A DNA stretch of 64,000 nucleotides from Lota lota (GCA_026745465.1 JACYXH010000175.1:5683501-5747500); one strand, 5' to 3'; numbered from the stretch's first letter, positions 1-48,580 are shown. Notes: generated by a model from the letters alone, not told the origin. Translations and numbers: made by a program.

Positions 1-35730
<35,730 letters not shown>

Positions 35731-38076
35731 AGCCGTAAAACAGAGACCCCTCTCCTCTCTCGCCACTCTCTCCCCTCCCTCCCCCCTCCCCCCGTCTTAT
35801 GTGTGGAAACCTATGTACTTTACACTGGAAGTGAACTTAAACTGAGGACACAAAACTCCTTGTGACTCGTTTGATCCATTGGTTGAGTAATAGTCGATTG
35901 ATTGAAATAGCTGACTTAACTCCTTGTGATGCCAGCTAGAGAATCAATTAAAGAAAAAAAGAATAAAAAACTGCAGGAGTACGGCGCTTTGGGTTTCATT
36001 CTGGTTGTTTCGTTATTGTTCTAGTTACTTTGAGCATAAGAGAGGTTGTTGTATACTGTAGTTCCGGTATTGTATGTGCCTGCATATGAATAATCAGTGA
36101 TGTTGCTTTTTATAGGCATTTCTGATCTCTAAAATATGTGTTTCCTCAGAGGTTTGAAGCATTCTTCCAATGGTGGTGACTTGTTCATCCAACACACAGG
36201 CTACTTTTCAATGTATTTGTCTTTTCCACTCCTGAGTTGCTTTATTAAATGAACAATAGCACAAGACACTGAGGGTTCACAAAAGTTGGCAACGTGTAAC
36301 TGGACATTTAGGGAAAGTATAAGGGAAGATTCTGATTCTCAAAGTGACAAATCTAATGTAATATATCCACCCTCCCCCCCTCACATTTGTTCACTATTTA
36401 TTTTTTAGTCTGTTAAAATTTGAATGTAAATGTAAATGTATTTTTTTCACTATGTTTAATTTCCTGGGTTCAGAAAGTACAAATTCTCACCAGTATTTTG
36501 AGTAATCCTTAGAGGAACAAAATAACGAAGGAAATACAGTTGTCTCAATGCATGACTGGAGCAGAAGCATGTCAGGGCTTTTCATTTCTGAAAGTGGTAA
36601 AGGTCCACTTCCGACCACACTTTGGACCACACCTACTAGATATGCTTGGACACTTGATGGTGTGGCAGCTAACCGTCATTCCCTAAACATCCATGCACTG
36701 TATTTCAGAGAAAAAGTCATTGCAACATACCATTGCAACCAACCCAGGAATTATTGATCTTCCCCTCACAATAAACGCTGATGGCTTCTGGTCCGTCCTG
36801 CCAGTCACTCAACCACAACCCACCTCCAGGCTGATGTCCATCACGTATCATGCTGCACACAGATACTATGTGTACATAGAGATTCAGCCATACTGTAACC
36901 AGTTCCAAATTGTGTAACAATGCCAGTTTTGAGAGGCCACCCGGTAAATTGATTTTGATTTGATTCAATTTGATTCAGCGACAGAAAAAAGATAACATTG
37001 CATCATCGAATGAGTCCTCTCCGTCCAAGATGCATGTATGGTTGAGAATAGCTACGTATTCATCTCATCCCAAGCATTCCAGTAGATACGGTGGTCTCAC
37101 CTCGCTCTAAACAAACCGGCGTCCCGTCCCCCCCGTCCCCCCCGGTATTGAGGTGGTGGGTCACGGGAAGGAGTCACCTGTGGTCCGTTGCGGTACACTA
37201 GTCAGCTGATCTGCCCACCTGAGCCATTCTGTCACAGCACTGGAGTCTGACTGCTGCTTTGATAATGTGTTTTATGTGTGTATTCTCTGTTTTATGTTTC
37301 ACTAAAGAACTAAAAAGATATTGGATAGCCACAAACAAAATGCATTGTTTTATCACTGTTGTCGTCATGGTACTGTATTTAAGAAGAAGAAGAAACAAGA
37401 AGAAGATGATGATGATGAAGAAGAAAAAAAAACTTTTAGGATGTTAAATACCTGTTGGCCATTACGTAAAAATAATTTTAATATGTAACTAATAGGAACC
37501 TGCTAAGGATTAAAATGTTGCCTTTTTCTTGTACAAAAGAGAAATTTATGGGGATCCTCAGCAGTGAGGAATGTGATGGTGTGTTTATATTGCTGACATG
37601 GACCTGATGATTCAAGGGGAGGTATGTTCATTTACTCTGAATCAGGTATAAATAGACTAAAATGGAAGACTGTATTTGGTTGATCAGAAGCTGTTTGATG
37701 GTTTGAATCTCTCTCTCTCTCTCTCGCTCTCTCTCTATGGTTAGCCTGCCTTTGTATTATAGAGCACTTGTATGCAGTCTGTGTTCCTTAAGCATTATTT
37801 CTTGCAATGTGCTTCAGACATAATGCTGTCTCTGTGTTGATAAAAAGCAGTACATGTATATGGGCCAATCTTTTAATTTTATTTTATAAAACTATGCATA
37901 TATAAATACTACATTGTTCATAGCTTTATTTGACCCATGAAGCTATACATAACATTAGTCTAAGTACAAGTAGATGTGGAATTATCCAATAAAGCTTCTT
38001 TCCTTGAAATGGATCACACACTGTATATGTAGCTATCAAAGGAAGTCTGTGAATGCTATTTTTATTATCAAATAAA
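35731..38076 (+). other. magi1 3' UTR with candidate poly(A) signals
   Basis: No coding segment was recognised after the stop. AATAAA occurs at 35962-35967, 37988-37993 and 38071-38076. The last two, close together and followed by T-rich sequence, look the best candidates for the long 3' end; the first would give a short UTR of about 250 nt. Which one is used cannot be told from sequence. Confidence 0.5.
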
Positions 38077-39394
38077 GTTTTCCATACAAATTCAAAAGTA
38101 CTTAATATTTTCTTGAACAGACATGTTGTGGTGCAGATGGGATGCCTTCAGGAATCGAATCGGCATGCAGTAAAACAATTACACATAATAATAATAAGAA
38201 TAATAATTAAACATATCGGTACCACACATGATAAAACAAGACATGATAAGAGACTATAAACAGATATACAAAATAGCGCTAGTACAGCTTTATCTATCCA
38301 TCTATCTTTCCATCTATCTATCTGTCTATATCAACCTGTCTATATCGACCTGGCTATATCTGTCTATCCGTCTAGCTTTCCATTATCCATCCAGGTTAAT
38401 ATCCATCTGCCAATCTATCTATCCAGCCATCTACCTATCCATCCAGAATACAGGGGAGTTAAGCAGCCTTCTATTGATCTAAATCTGAGTGGACTGTTCA
38501 GCGACAAGATCTGTATTCTGTGTGAGAGCCATGCAGTAGTGGGATGGTTGCCATAGCAACACGAGAAGGTCATTATGGGGGAGATCTTGATGTATTTGTT
38601 TTTCTCCTGCCTGGCCGACATGTTTGCCCATTCAGAAACCAATAGAATGACGTGTGAAATACCTAGCATCATCCCATTCTGCATTATTTTATCACATGAA
38701 TAACACAGCAAAGACCAAATCCTCCTATTCTAATAAACAACCACACTGTTCATTAGAAACAACACATGCATATACACGTGTGTGTGTGTGTGTATGTGTG
38801 TGTGTGTGTGTGTGTGTGGGTAGGTGTGCGTGTGTAGATGTGCATGAGTGTGTTGTGTATGTGTGCATGTGTGTGTGTGTGGTTATGATAATGAATTCTT
38901 ATAATAATATAATAATAATTGTTTTGATACAACTGTTTTGATTATATCAAGGCCTTCTCATGCCATAATTGTTGGATATTGTCTGACACATCTTTACACT
39001 TATTAATCTGATATGATTAGTTTGCATAATCAGATAAAGTGAGAGTGGTGTCACGCTGTGTCTATACCTTCATGATTATGCATGGCATTATCCTTTACTC
39101 AGCGCTAAAGCCAAGGTCACCTGTGATTGGACAGGGATTATTATTCCTCTGAAAGCGCATTAGCAAAGGAATTATTGCATTGCCTGTCCTTCCTATCAAA
39201 TTGCGCAGTACTACTTTTCTAAATAATCACCATATAGAAATGTGTTGTAATAATTGAGTCATTCACGACATGAATGCATTCTGAATAGTTAATTGACATT
39301 TATTAATTTGATTTAAATACGCTACATTCAATCGTACTTTTCCATCCCATCTGTAAGTAAAACATAAACAGAAATGCTCATTTGCAAAGTGCGG
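38077..39394. other. intergenic between the convergent magi1 and rho genes
   Basis: It contains an imperfect (ATCT)n stretch (about 38290-38450) and TG microsatellites (about 38779-38880). No gene was seen. The two genes end towards each other across about 1.3 kb. Confidence 0.65.
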
Positions 39395-39400
39395 TTTATT
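39395..39400 (-). terminator. candidate poly(A) signal of rho
   Basis: AATAAA on the minus strand (TTTATT on +), about 330 nt after the rho stop codon. It is the nearest canonical signal I found downstream of the gene. Confidence 0.5.
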
Positions 39401-39728
39401 TTACGTTGCCTTGATTACATGCCTCTACATTCAAAAATAAGCCAGTTACATATATGATCCAACTGTAAAAGATGAATATGTTTTCCCTTTCACATGAGGA
39501 AACAAAAATCTCACTGCTTTTATACGTTGGACTCTCTGTACATAAACAGAAGCAGAAACATGTTGTCGTGGTCTGCTCTTCCTGCAACTGTCTTTAGGTT
39601 ACACCAAATGGTTTGTAAGATACAAAAGGTGAAGTCAGCCTTCAGTCGTTTCCCGGGGAGAGTGGTAAGTGTTCGTCTTCTTCTTGGATACGGTATCACA
39701 TGGGGGTGTTTGTGGTCGAGGGTGTCGC

Positions 39729-40790
39729 TTACGCGGGAGACACGGAGCTGGTGGAGACGGAGGACGCCTCGGTCTTGGCGGTGCTGGACGCTCCTTCCTC
39801 CTCCTCGAAGGGGTTCTTGCCGCAGCACAGGGTGGTGATCATGCAGTGGCGGAACTGCTTGTTCATGCAGATGTAGATCAGGGGGTTATAGATGGCCGAG
39901 GACTTGGCAAAGAACGCCGGCAGGGTCATGAAGACGGGTCCGAAAATGCTGCCCTGGTGGGTGAAGATGTACCAGGCCACACTGGCGTAGGGAACCCAGC
40001 ACACCAGGTAGGAGATCACCATGAGGACCACCATGCGGCTCACCTCCCTCTCGGCCCTCTGGGTGGTCTCGGACTCCTGCTGGGCGGCGGCCGCCTCCTT
40101 CACGGCGCAGAGCAGGCGTCCATAGCAGAAGAAGATCACAATCATAGGGATTGTGAAATGACACAGGAACATGTAGATCACAAAAGACTCATTGTTGTAG
40201 CCGGGGGCACGCGTATAATAGTCGACTCCACATGAGCACTGCATTCCCTCTGGGATATAACGAGACCAGCCCACCAGCGGGGGGAAAGCACAAGAGTTGG
40301 CCATGACCCAGGTGAAGGCCACGCCCATGATGGCGTGGTTCTCCCCGAAGCGGAAGTTGCTCATGGGCTTGCAGACAACGACCCACCTCTCGATGGCCAG
40401 CACCACCAGCGACCAGAGCCCAATCTCACCGCCTAGGGTAGCAAAGTATCCTTCGAGGTTGCAGCCAAGGCGCCCTAAGACGAAGTAGCCGTGCATGGAG
40501 GTGTACATCGTGGTGGTGAAGCCGCCGAACACCATGAACAGGTCGGCCACGGCCAGGTTCAGCAGGATGTAGTTAAGGGGCGTCCGCAGCTTCTTGTGTT
40601 CCAGGGTGACGTAGAGGGTGAGGAAGTTGATGGGGAAGCCGAGGAGGATGAGTAAGAACATGTAGGCGGCGAGGGCGGAGTAGGCCGCTGTGCTGACCAG
40701 GTAGTACTGAGGGTACAAATAGGGACTCCGCACGATGCCTGAGCTGTTGTCAAAGGGGACATAGAAATCAGGTCCCTCTGTGCCGTTCAT
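39729..40790 (-). CDS. rho: rho (rh1), rod opsin, intronless and complete
   Basis: Rhodopsin is the rod G-protein-coupled photoreceptor; it binds 11-cis-retinal and activates transducin. The single 353-codon frame starts [18 protein letters not shown] with N-glycosylation sites at N2 and N15. Codon checks place Lys296 (retinal Schiff base, 39903-39905), Glu113 (counter-ion, 40452-40454), Asp83 and Ala292 at bovine-numbered positions without indels. Also present are the Cys110/Cys187 disulfide pair, ERW (ERY-type), NPLIY, the palmitoylation CC in LCCGKNPF and the C-terminal VSPA trafficking signal. Seven membrane segments are evident. The ATG has a good context (ACC before it). The lack of introns marks the teleost retro-derived rh1 rather than the intron-bearing exo-rhodopsin. 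Unusual residues: Gly124, Phe169, Ser260, Tyr261 and Ile282. Confidence 0.99.
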   Translation of the reverse strand: MNGTEGPDFYVPFDNSSGIVRSPYLYPQYYLVSTAAYSALAAYMFLLILLGFPINFLTLYVTLEHKKLRTPLNYILLNLAVADLFMVFGGFTTTMYTSMHGYFVLGRLGCNLEGYFATLGGEIGLWSLVVLAIERWVVVCKPMSNFRFGENHAIMGVAFTWVMANSCAFPPLVGWSRYIPEGMQCSCGVDYYTRAPGYNNESFVIYMFLCHFTIPMIVIFFCYGRLLCAVKEAAAAQQESETTQRAEREVSRMVVLMVISYLVCWVPYASVAWYIFTHQGSIFGPVFMTLPAFFAKSSAIYNPLIYICMNKQFRHCMITTLCCGKNPFEEEEGASSTAKTEASSVSTSSVSPA

Positions 40791-40906
40791 GGTTGCGGTG
40801 TTGCGGTTGCGATCAGCCCCTTGCGGTGGTGTTGGGTCTTCTGGCTGTAAACAAGAGTGATGGAGAGGGACCTTGCTACAAGTAGAGCCAGGCTGGTCAG
40901 TCTCAT

Positions 40907-41011
40907 CCTTTTAAAGGCACACCTGGGATTATAACTTTCCAAATCCGTCAGCACAAAGTGATTTAGGACACGGTTAATATCTAATCCAGCCATCACTGCA
41001 CAACATAATTG
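40907..41011 (-). promoter_or_regulatory. rho proximal promoter with rod-type motif order
   Basis: Read along the minus strand: CAATTA (41011-41006, Ret1/PCE-like), GGATTAG (40987-40981, CRX/OTX), TGCTGAC (40953-40947, NRL half-site), TAATCC (40931-40926, CRX/OTX) and CCTTTAAAAGG (40917-40907, TATA-like). A start about 30 bp after the last would leave a 5' UTR of roughly 90-100 nt. The order resembles mammalian rhodopsin promoters. Functional use is inferred, not shown. Confidence 0.7.
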
Positions 41012-41049
41012 ACCACTCATCAAGTTGTTAAGGTTGCTCTCACCTGTGC

Positions 41050-43230
41050 CGTGACCGTGTAGTCAAAAGCACAATTGTGGCGCCTAAAAGCTGTAAGGCT
41101 ATCAGAAGCTATTTAGCAGAGAACATTTTTGAAATACTTTCGTGTTATAATATTTGAATTTTCTAGTTAGTAAACATATTTTCACTTTTACTTTACTTTT
41201 CTTTTTAATGTTTTTTAGTTTTATAAACATGACATGATGGATATATTGAGGAACTTATAATTGTAATACTTTATAATAGGTTTTGCTATTGTACCAAGTT
41301 AAATGTTAGCAGCATGTATCAGCATGTATCTACAACCTTTATCCCTGGTATCCAAAGTAATTTTATGGTTTGGAATCCATTTGTCCAAATCTAAATTTAA
41401 GTATAAGATAAGAAAAGAAATATATACATATATATATATAGTGTTTAATTATCTCTATTTAATAAAGTAATTGCATCTAATAATATTTGCAACAACTCTT
41501 GAAAGAGCATAAGACTTAATAGAAAATAACAATTTGAAAAACCTGCATTAATGATAATACTGTATGTACGCTTACTGCTGGTATTAAACGTTTTTTTTTC
41601 AATCACAAATTAATTAAAAAGATAGCACTGGCCTTATATCAAATAGATCATTCAGATCAGAAAGATGTTTGAGACCGATGTATTATTTTAGCCAATCAGT
41701 GAATATGATTGAACATTATATTCCAAGTTTCTATGTATCATTGGTTGGTTTGATGGGTTGCAGGTGTTATTTAATCATTTGAGGGTACAGTAAATGCTCT
41801 GGATGTGTCTAATAGTTAACCATCTTAGTGGCTAGCAAAGGGCTCAGCACTTTCCTAATGGGTGTTGAACTAAAGAGATTTGCAGCTTATGCCTGCACTA
41901 CCCACCCAGGCCTGTAATGGATTTAACATCGGGTCTGACTGCTCTTCAATCTTGCACAATGTCTGCTAAATGTTAGTTTTTTTTTTGCATTTCAGCCTTT
42001 AGAAACGTTTTTCCGCTGCTGTCTTCTTTTATTTTTATTTGTTTGTATGTGTTAGCATGTTCGTTTGACCCTAAGAAAATAAGAAAGGTTTCAATATATA
42101 AAAATGACAAAGTCGAAATGTCGAAGACAGAAACTCGCTATTTCAATTATATACAAAATATAGGCCTGTATTGGCTTTTATTGAATTATTTCCAAAGACA
42201 CATGCAATGGGAATGAGGAGATGGAAAAAAAATATTAGCCTAAGCTTCCAATGTCCTATAGATGCTCAACAGTACATTTTCTGAGGATGAGAATGCACTA
42301 ATAAAACTACTGAATATTCTTAATGTATTTGTTGTTATATGGAAACTAGGGAGTGATAAGCCAAAGCCATTATGTAAAAGAAAATATAATTAATGGGTAT
42401 TCTAATAATATTTTATTAGAACAATGACTACAATGAGCTATAGGGCAAATGTGCTAGCGTCGTGAGACCATCCAAATATGTCATAATATTGCAAAATAAA
42501 TATGTATCTGTATGAACACTAAATGACACATCCTTGTTATCAACGGAGGAGCGAGGGAAGCGACTGAGGAGCGCTACATTTGCCAGCCAGCTCTGTTATC
42601 CTTATAAATTGGTGAACTGCGCCCCCTAGTGGTGAGCATTAACACATGGCATGACAGAAAATAGTTGAGAGTAAAATTTAAAATGGCAAAAATCCCTTAT
42701 TATATTATAAATATTCACAATTTTTATATGTATGTAAATAAATTATATTTCCAAATAAATGTTGACGTTCTTAGCAATTTGACATAAATTACATGGTCAC
42801 ATTTTGACTTTGATGTCATGAAACTTGGGCTGCTTCTGTAGTGCGTCTATTGAGTTATAATAATACAACACATTTATTATCTTGAGCCACTTGTTCTAGG
42901 TCACCATACCCTTGTTTGGGATTCAACCCATTGCAGGCTCCTTTCGCTCCTTCTGGGTGACCATCCCTCCTGAATTCACCGATATGTTGTCTGGGGGCTA
43001 CCAATACGCCGAAAGAATTACGCCAATACGCCGTAATTGCAAGAAATTAAGGCTATAACAAATTGAAACACCTGATAAAATGATGCAACATGTATTTCTA
43101 AAGAAAAGGTTTTAGATTATTCTAATTATTATTAGGCAAAATATTATTAAATGAGGGAATTACAGGACTAAAACATAAAATCCACTAATTAATTAAAAAA
43201 AAAATAGTTAAAAAGTCAACTGGTGAATAG
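41050..43230. other. AT-rich intergenic stretch, nothing recognised
   Basis: Unique-looking AT-rich DNA upstream of rho without clear open frames, repeats or splice structure. Distal enhancers could be present but cannot be seen. Confidence 0.5.
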
Positions 43231-43441
43231 GATCAAACATTGTGAATGAGAATATAGTGTACTAAAACATTGTCGGGAACGTCAATTTGGGAACCACATA
43301 TTAAACGGTGTGTGTTTAAACAGAGTGGGTGCAGATGTGGAATAGAAGGTGCCCTCATCGTTCTCCTCCTTTCCTCTTTATCCAGCTGTTCTCCGTCACA
43401 GTGTAGCCAGGTGGACCAGCCGGCAGCAACGCTTTCCAGAT

Positions 43442-43855
43442 GTGCGTGCGCGTGTGCTGTGTGTGTGTGCATGTGTATGTGAACGTGTGTGTGTATGTTT
43501 GTGTTTGTCTGTGTGTATCTGTGTGTATGTGTGCTTGTGTGTGTATGTGTCTATGTGTATGTGTGTGTGTCTGTGTGTGGTTTGTGTTTTTGTGTATGTG
43601 TGTGTGTATGTGTGTGTGTCTGTGTGTGTGAGTGTGTGTGTGTGTGCGTGTGTGTCCATGTGTATGTGTATGTGTGTGGGTCTGTGTGTGTGTGTGTGTG
43701 TATGTGTGTGCGCGTGTGTATGTGTATGTGTGTGCGGTTTGTGTGGGTGTGTTTGTTCGTGTGTATGTGTGTGTCCGTGTGTCCGTGTGTATGTGTGTGT
43801 GTGTGGTTTGTGTGTGTGTGTGTGTCTTTGTGTGTCTTTGTGTGAGCGTGTGGTG
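43442..43855. repeat. TG-rich imperfect microsatellite, about 0.4 kb
   Basis: TGTG with frequent TATG, TCTG and CG-containing interruptions; intergenic. Confidence 0.9.
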
Positions 43856-44118
43856 TGTACCACTTCCCCCTGCCCTCTCGCAGGGTTTCGCCCCTGGCGT
43901 AGCTGCTGGTCATAGAGCTGTTTCCTTGGCAGGCGCTCTGAGCCACGGCCGGCTGATGGTGGTGCTGTGGGACTATACAGGCCTCCAGCACTCTGCAGGA
44001 CAGGGCTAGGATCAGGTCTTAGTGAGTATCACAGCATGGAGCGAGCAGTCACACCAGCACCCAAGCCCAAGGACAGAGCAGTTTGATGTGGCGACTGCAG
44101 ATGACCACCCAGACATGA

Positions 44119-44172
<54 letters not shown>

Positions 44173-44328
44173 ACATAGGCAAACATACACAGACACACAC
44201 ACACACACACTTACACACATACGCAAACATACAGACACACACACACACACACAGATACACGCAAACATAAACATATGCACGCACTCACATACACACACAC
44301 ATACTCACACACTCGTACACCCCCCCCC

Positions 44329-44373
<45 letters not shown>
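44119..44373. repeat. (CA)n compound microsatellite with C26 run
   Basis: CA arrays separated by TACACAC units, then 26 C (44320-44345), then another CA run. Confidence 0.93.
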
Positions 44374-44375
<2 letters not shown>

Positions 44376-45481
44376 TAAACAAGCCTAGATTTGATTAAGG
44401 TGGAAGGAATGAGTAACATGTTGTTTAACTTTGAAAGACCAAGACACAAGTGCTTCCCAACTTTATCTTCATAAAGATATACAAAAGAAAGGATTTGATA
44501 GGTTATACATCATATTGGCCTCATAACTGTTATTAATACAATTTTGTATTAGGGGATTTGTGTTTCAAATCAGTACAGAATGATATAGCCTGCACAAATG
44601 AAGACCGCATATATAAACCTTTCAAGTATCTTCTATGAATGAAACTTTCCCCCACTACATTCTTATTTTCAGAGGAGTCATGTCCGACCGGTGTCACTTG
44701 GCTTTTGTTTTTCCTCACTTCAAGATGACTGGCTTTTCTAGAGGACAAATCGCTGTGTGGGCAGAGTGTGAGGCTCTCTCACTCTGTCGAGTGAGCAGCA
44801 GAGAGAGGACTGTGAACACTGTGACCGGGACATATCGCGCCAGCTCCCACATACATTTCACACTGAGAGGGTTATAGGCCTACACCATTGGTCACAAGAA
44901 CAAGGTACATTTAGAGATGATCCAAAATAAATCATCAACTTTCTGAAGGTCAAAATATGTCAGCTAATTGGCAAAGAAGCAAAAACCTTGCATTTCAGAA
45001 CGATAACTAATATAATGAAAAAGAAAATCATTGACGCACGCCACTCTCCTACCAGTACGGCCTAAACATTAAAATAACGCATAGGACCGATTCTGGGCTA
45101 TACCAGTAGTGGGCGCTATCAGCCTAGCATTTACGCCATCAGTAGAACTCCGGCCTGTATGTTTTCTTTTGCTTTTTGATTCGTGAGATAATCATCCGAG
45201 GAGATAATCACTGTGGTTTTGTCATCATCTTGTTGCTGCACGTTTTTATGGAAAGGATTATTATTGCATAAGTGGAACACTGTTGTATACCTAATTGTTT
45301 GAGGCAGCCATAGTTGTCATGTAGCCTAGTGCGTCTATTTGTTATTCATTATTAATGAGGCTTAGCTATTCATTTATTTATTTATTTGCGATACTCAACC
45401 GGGTACAAATCAGTAACAATACAATAAGATACACACCAGTATTTGACAAAATAATAATTGCTTGAATTTCCTTTTTGATAT

Positions 45482-45514
<33 letters not shown>
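45482..45514. repeat. G33 homopolymer
   Basis: Thirty-three consecutive G, the longest homopolymer I found in the window. Confidence 0.97.
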
Positions 45515-45515
<1 letters not shown>

Positions 45516-45813
45516 GTAATGTTCTCTCAAGAAGACTTATGATTTCCAGAATTAGCTTTCAGGTAAACTTCCCCGTGAAGAAGAGAAGTGGAATGCCAAT
45601 AGTACATATTATACTTTCATTACCTGGATCTGCCCTGAACCAGATCATACAACCAACCAGTCTACTCTTACGTCTACAATTCACCAGGTACCGCTTTCTG
45701 TCAGATGGTTTTCAGTATATGACTCACACAGAAGAAGAAACACGGTATTTGTACTGTTTAGGTATATGTGTAGGCATGTACAAAAACACAGAAAATACAT
45801 ACATACACACACA

Positions 45814-45816
45814 CAC

Positions 45817-45886
<70 letters not shown>
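45814..45886. repeat. (CA)n microsatellite
   Basis: About 36 CA units, slightly interrupted at the start; intergenic. Confidence 0.95.
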
Positions 45887-46231
45887 CAATGCCATGTTAT
45901 CTGTGGCTGTCTATGTGTCTATTGTTCATGTTTAACAACTGCAGAGAAATTAGCAGCCTTTGCCATGAATCATCAAGTTTCAATCGGCTTGTTACCAAGG
46001 AGATGAAACCATGTTCTGTGAGCAGAGGACTGAGGCACTTATGAGTGTGAAGATACGTAAACATGCGCACGCACAATCACTGATAGATGCACTCCCACAA
46101 GCGCACAAAAGATCTTCACATCTGTTGCCGTTTCTGTTTTCTGGAGCGACACGGCCCAGATGCTGGAGTTAGACACCCCTCACTGAGAACCTAAATGTCA
46201 ACCTTGTCAAAATACACTTAACGGGATGTGC

Positions 46232-46274
<43 letters not shown>

Positions 46275-46516
46275 CGGGGCATGTTCACACACAAACAAAC
46301 GTTCACACACATCATGCCTCCCGCGCACTCATCCGCACACGAGCGCATCAAAGCACTACACAAATTCATCATCGCCGTCTTCTCCTTTGTCTCACTTCGT
46401 TACATCACTACGCTTCATGTGCTAAACACAGATTCACAGTTTTGAGGTTTTGTTTGCTGGCGAGCTGGTGTAGCTCAGCTTGATAGGAAAGTGCCCAAGA
46501 CCTCACAGGTATCAGA

Positions 46517-46518
<2 letters not shown>

Positions 46519-46567
<49 letters not shown>
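46519..46567. repeat. (TTG)n trinucleotide microsatellite
   Basis: About 16 perfect TTG units; intergenic, no coding context. Confidence 0.95.
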
Positions 46568-46568
<1 letters not shown>

Positions 46569-47094
46569 CTCATCATTGTTGTTGTCATTGTAGTAGTTAT
46601 GTGTTCTGGTATGGTCCAATGTGTTCATGCTTCACTGCTGAAGCTCCTGAATTAATAGCTAGAGTGCATTTTATTTTTATCTTACGCCCCAGAGGTGTCT
46701 GATAGAGGCTTTGGACTGCCGGTGAATCCCTCTTGAATATCACATTATTTACACATGTGTCCTCAGTGCGTCACGTGCCCAAATAGTGCGTGAGGTGTCG
46801 CAGGGCCATGCTTTTTTTTTAAGCAAAGCACTGCACAACGATTTGATCACGCACACAGAGTTCTGGTTTTTTAGTGTATGTCTTAAGGCCTGACCAACAC
46901 TATCAGACTTCTTTCCCTGGCGGCTTACTGTCATTTGTACTATCTGGAGGTACACAGCTCATTGCCACCTCTCTTTAACATTATCCTCCTCAGTGCTTTT
47001 CATTTTAGCGTCACAGGTGAGAGGAAAGTGGCTGTTCTCTCTCATGCAGAAGGCACAAATAACATGGGGACACATCAGCACTTCCATTGGAAGC

Positions 47095-47282
47095 TTCTGA
47101 CTGTATTTGTGGACACATGTTATTTGCGTCTCTATCTGAATGCATTTGTGAACACATGTTGTTGGTGTATGTATCTGAATGCATTTGTGAACACATGTTG
47201 TTGGTGTATGTATCTGAATGCATTTGTGAACACATGTTGTTAGTGTATGTATCTGAATGCATTTGTGAAAACATGTTGTTCA
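47095..47282. repeat. 39-bp minisatellite, about 4.5 copies
   Basis: ATCTGAATGCATTTGTGAA recurs at 47134, 47173, 47212 and 47251, exactly 39 bp apart, with a diverged copy before. Because 39 is divisible by three, it gives apparent 13-residue repeats in open frames on both strands. Confidence 0.95.
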
Positions 47283-47667
47283 AGTGTGTATGCAGCAGTT
47301 ATTGTGGGTCTTGTGTTTTTGACATGAATGGAATATTTGAGTAATTTGTGTCAATGTTCTTTGTGGTATTGCTCAATGTGCTTTGTGGTTGGGCAGTAGA
47401 TCACTGCAACATAATTTGCTTTAAGTGAAAGTGTATAGATATCCTTGGCCACTCTGTATTGTCAGCTACCATAGGATATTATAAACGCCATGGGATTTCA
47501 GGCACAATTGTCAGTCTGAAAACATACTGATAAATTGACTTAGCAAAGTTTTGAATGTCATCGTTTTGATAGCAATGTGTTACAGAGAGATGAAAGCACA
47601 TAAATGAAAGAACTGCTGTGTTTTGGACCAGAGAAACTCGCTCCCCAAAGTTGCTGATGCATTTGTT

Positions 47668-47675
<8 letters not shown>

Positions 47676-47722
<47 letters not shown>
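47676..47722. repeat. (TG)n microsatellite
   Basis: Nearly uninterrupted TG run, intergenic. Confidence 0.95.
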
Positions 47723-47724
<2 letters not shown>

Positions 47725-48580
47725 CCTGACAAAGAAGATTTACTTAAAAGACACTGGTCGTTTGGCAGAGGAAGATGGCAGGGGTGCAACACTTTAGCTC
47801 AAACTAATGACAACGTCCCAATAAACTCCTAATGGCATTAAGTGAAACTGCTCCTCCAACATAACCCTTTGATCGCGATGGTGCAGCGGGAAGCAGAACT
47901 CATTATGGGTCAGACATCTTCCTGAAGGCTGCTTAACAGATATGCCTGGAGACAAGAGAGAAATCTTTCAGCTGTGAGTTGAAAACCAGACTATCCTTTC
48001 CCTTTCTCGTCTCCAAAGACTTCCAGGCAGTAGTGAATGTTATAAGGGGTGTGTGTGTGTGTGCTGACCGTGCGAATGGCATCCCCCTTTCTCTTCCTTA
48101 CTGTGGTAGTAACCTCTGATCCAACATCTCCAGCCTCCGTCTGACCACACACAAGTGACCATAAAGACAATGGAGGGATGGATGGGTGGATGGGTGAACT
48201 GTGACAGTGAGGGCCGTCTGCATCATGTTCCCCAGGCCCAGAGGGGAGAGTGACGGGTGTTTTTGCAGAGCCCACCCCCATAAAGCTCAGGAGTTGATTG
48301 AAGTGTCCTCATTAGCATGAAATCCCCCCCCCCCCCCACCCACCCCCCACTGCTGCTCTCAGGTGTGCTTTTGGAGTTATGACGAGCCGCTGTGATTGGC
48401 AGAACTGGTTGCCTGCAGGGATAACGATGGGAGACCTGTGACCTTGTCATTACAGTCTGATACGTCAATGGAGGCGTGGAGGAGTGTTATTGCAGACAAA
48501 TCAAACTACCTTCAACTGTCTGCAAAGAGGAAGAAAGTGTCAGAGACTATACCAAGAACGACGTACTGCCATACGTACTG

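Noticed and set aside
39669-40235. 188-codon + strand open frame opposite rho
   Set aside because: Antisense of the rhodopsin coding sequence; no independent features.
40787-41023. 78-codon minus-strand open frame directly upstream of rho
   Set aside because: It spans the TATA-like and CRX/NRL-type motifs and the 5' UTR, so it is promoter sequence, not coding.
47095-47282. Regularly spaced repeats that might suggest a CRISPR array
   Set aside because: The repeats are contiguous 39-bp tandem units without unique spacers, in a vertebrate genome.
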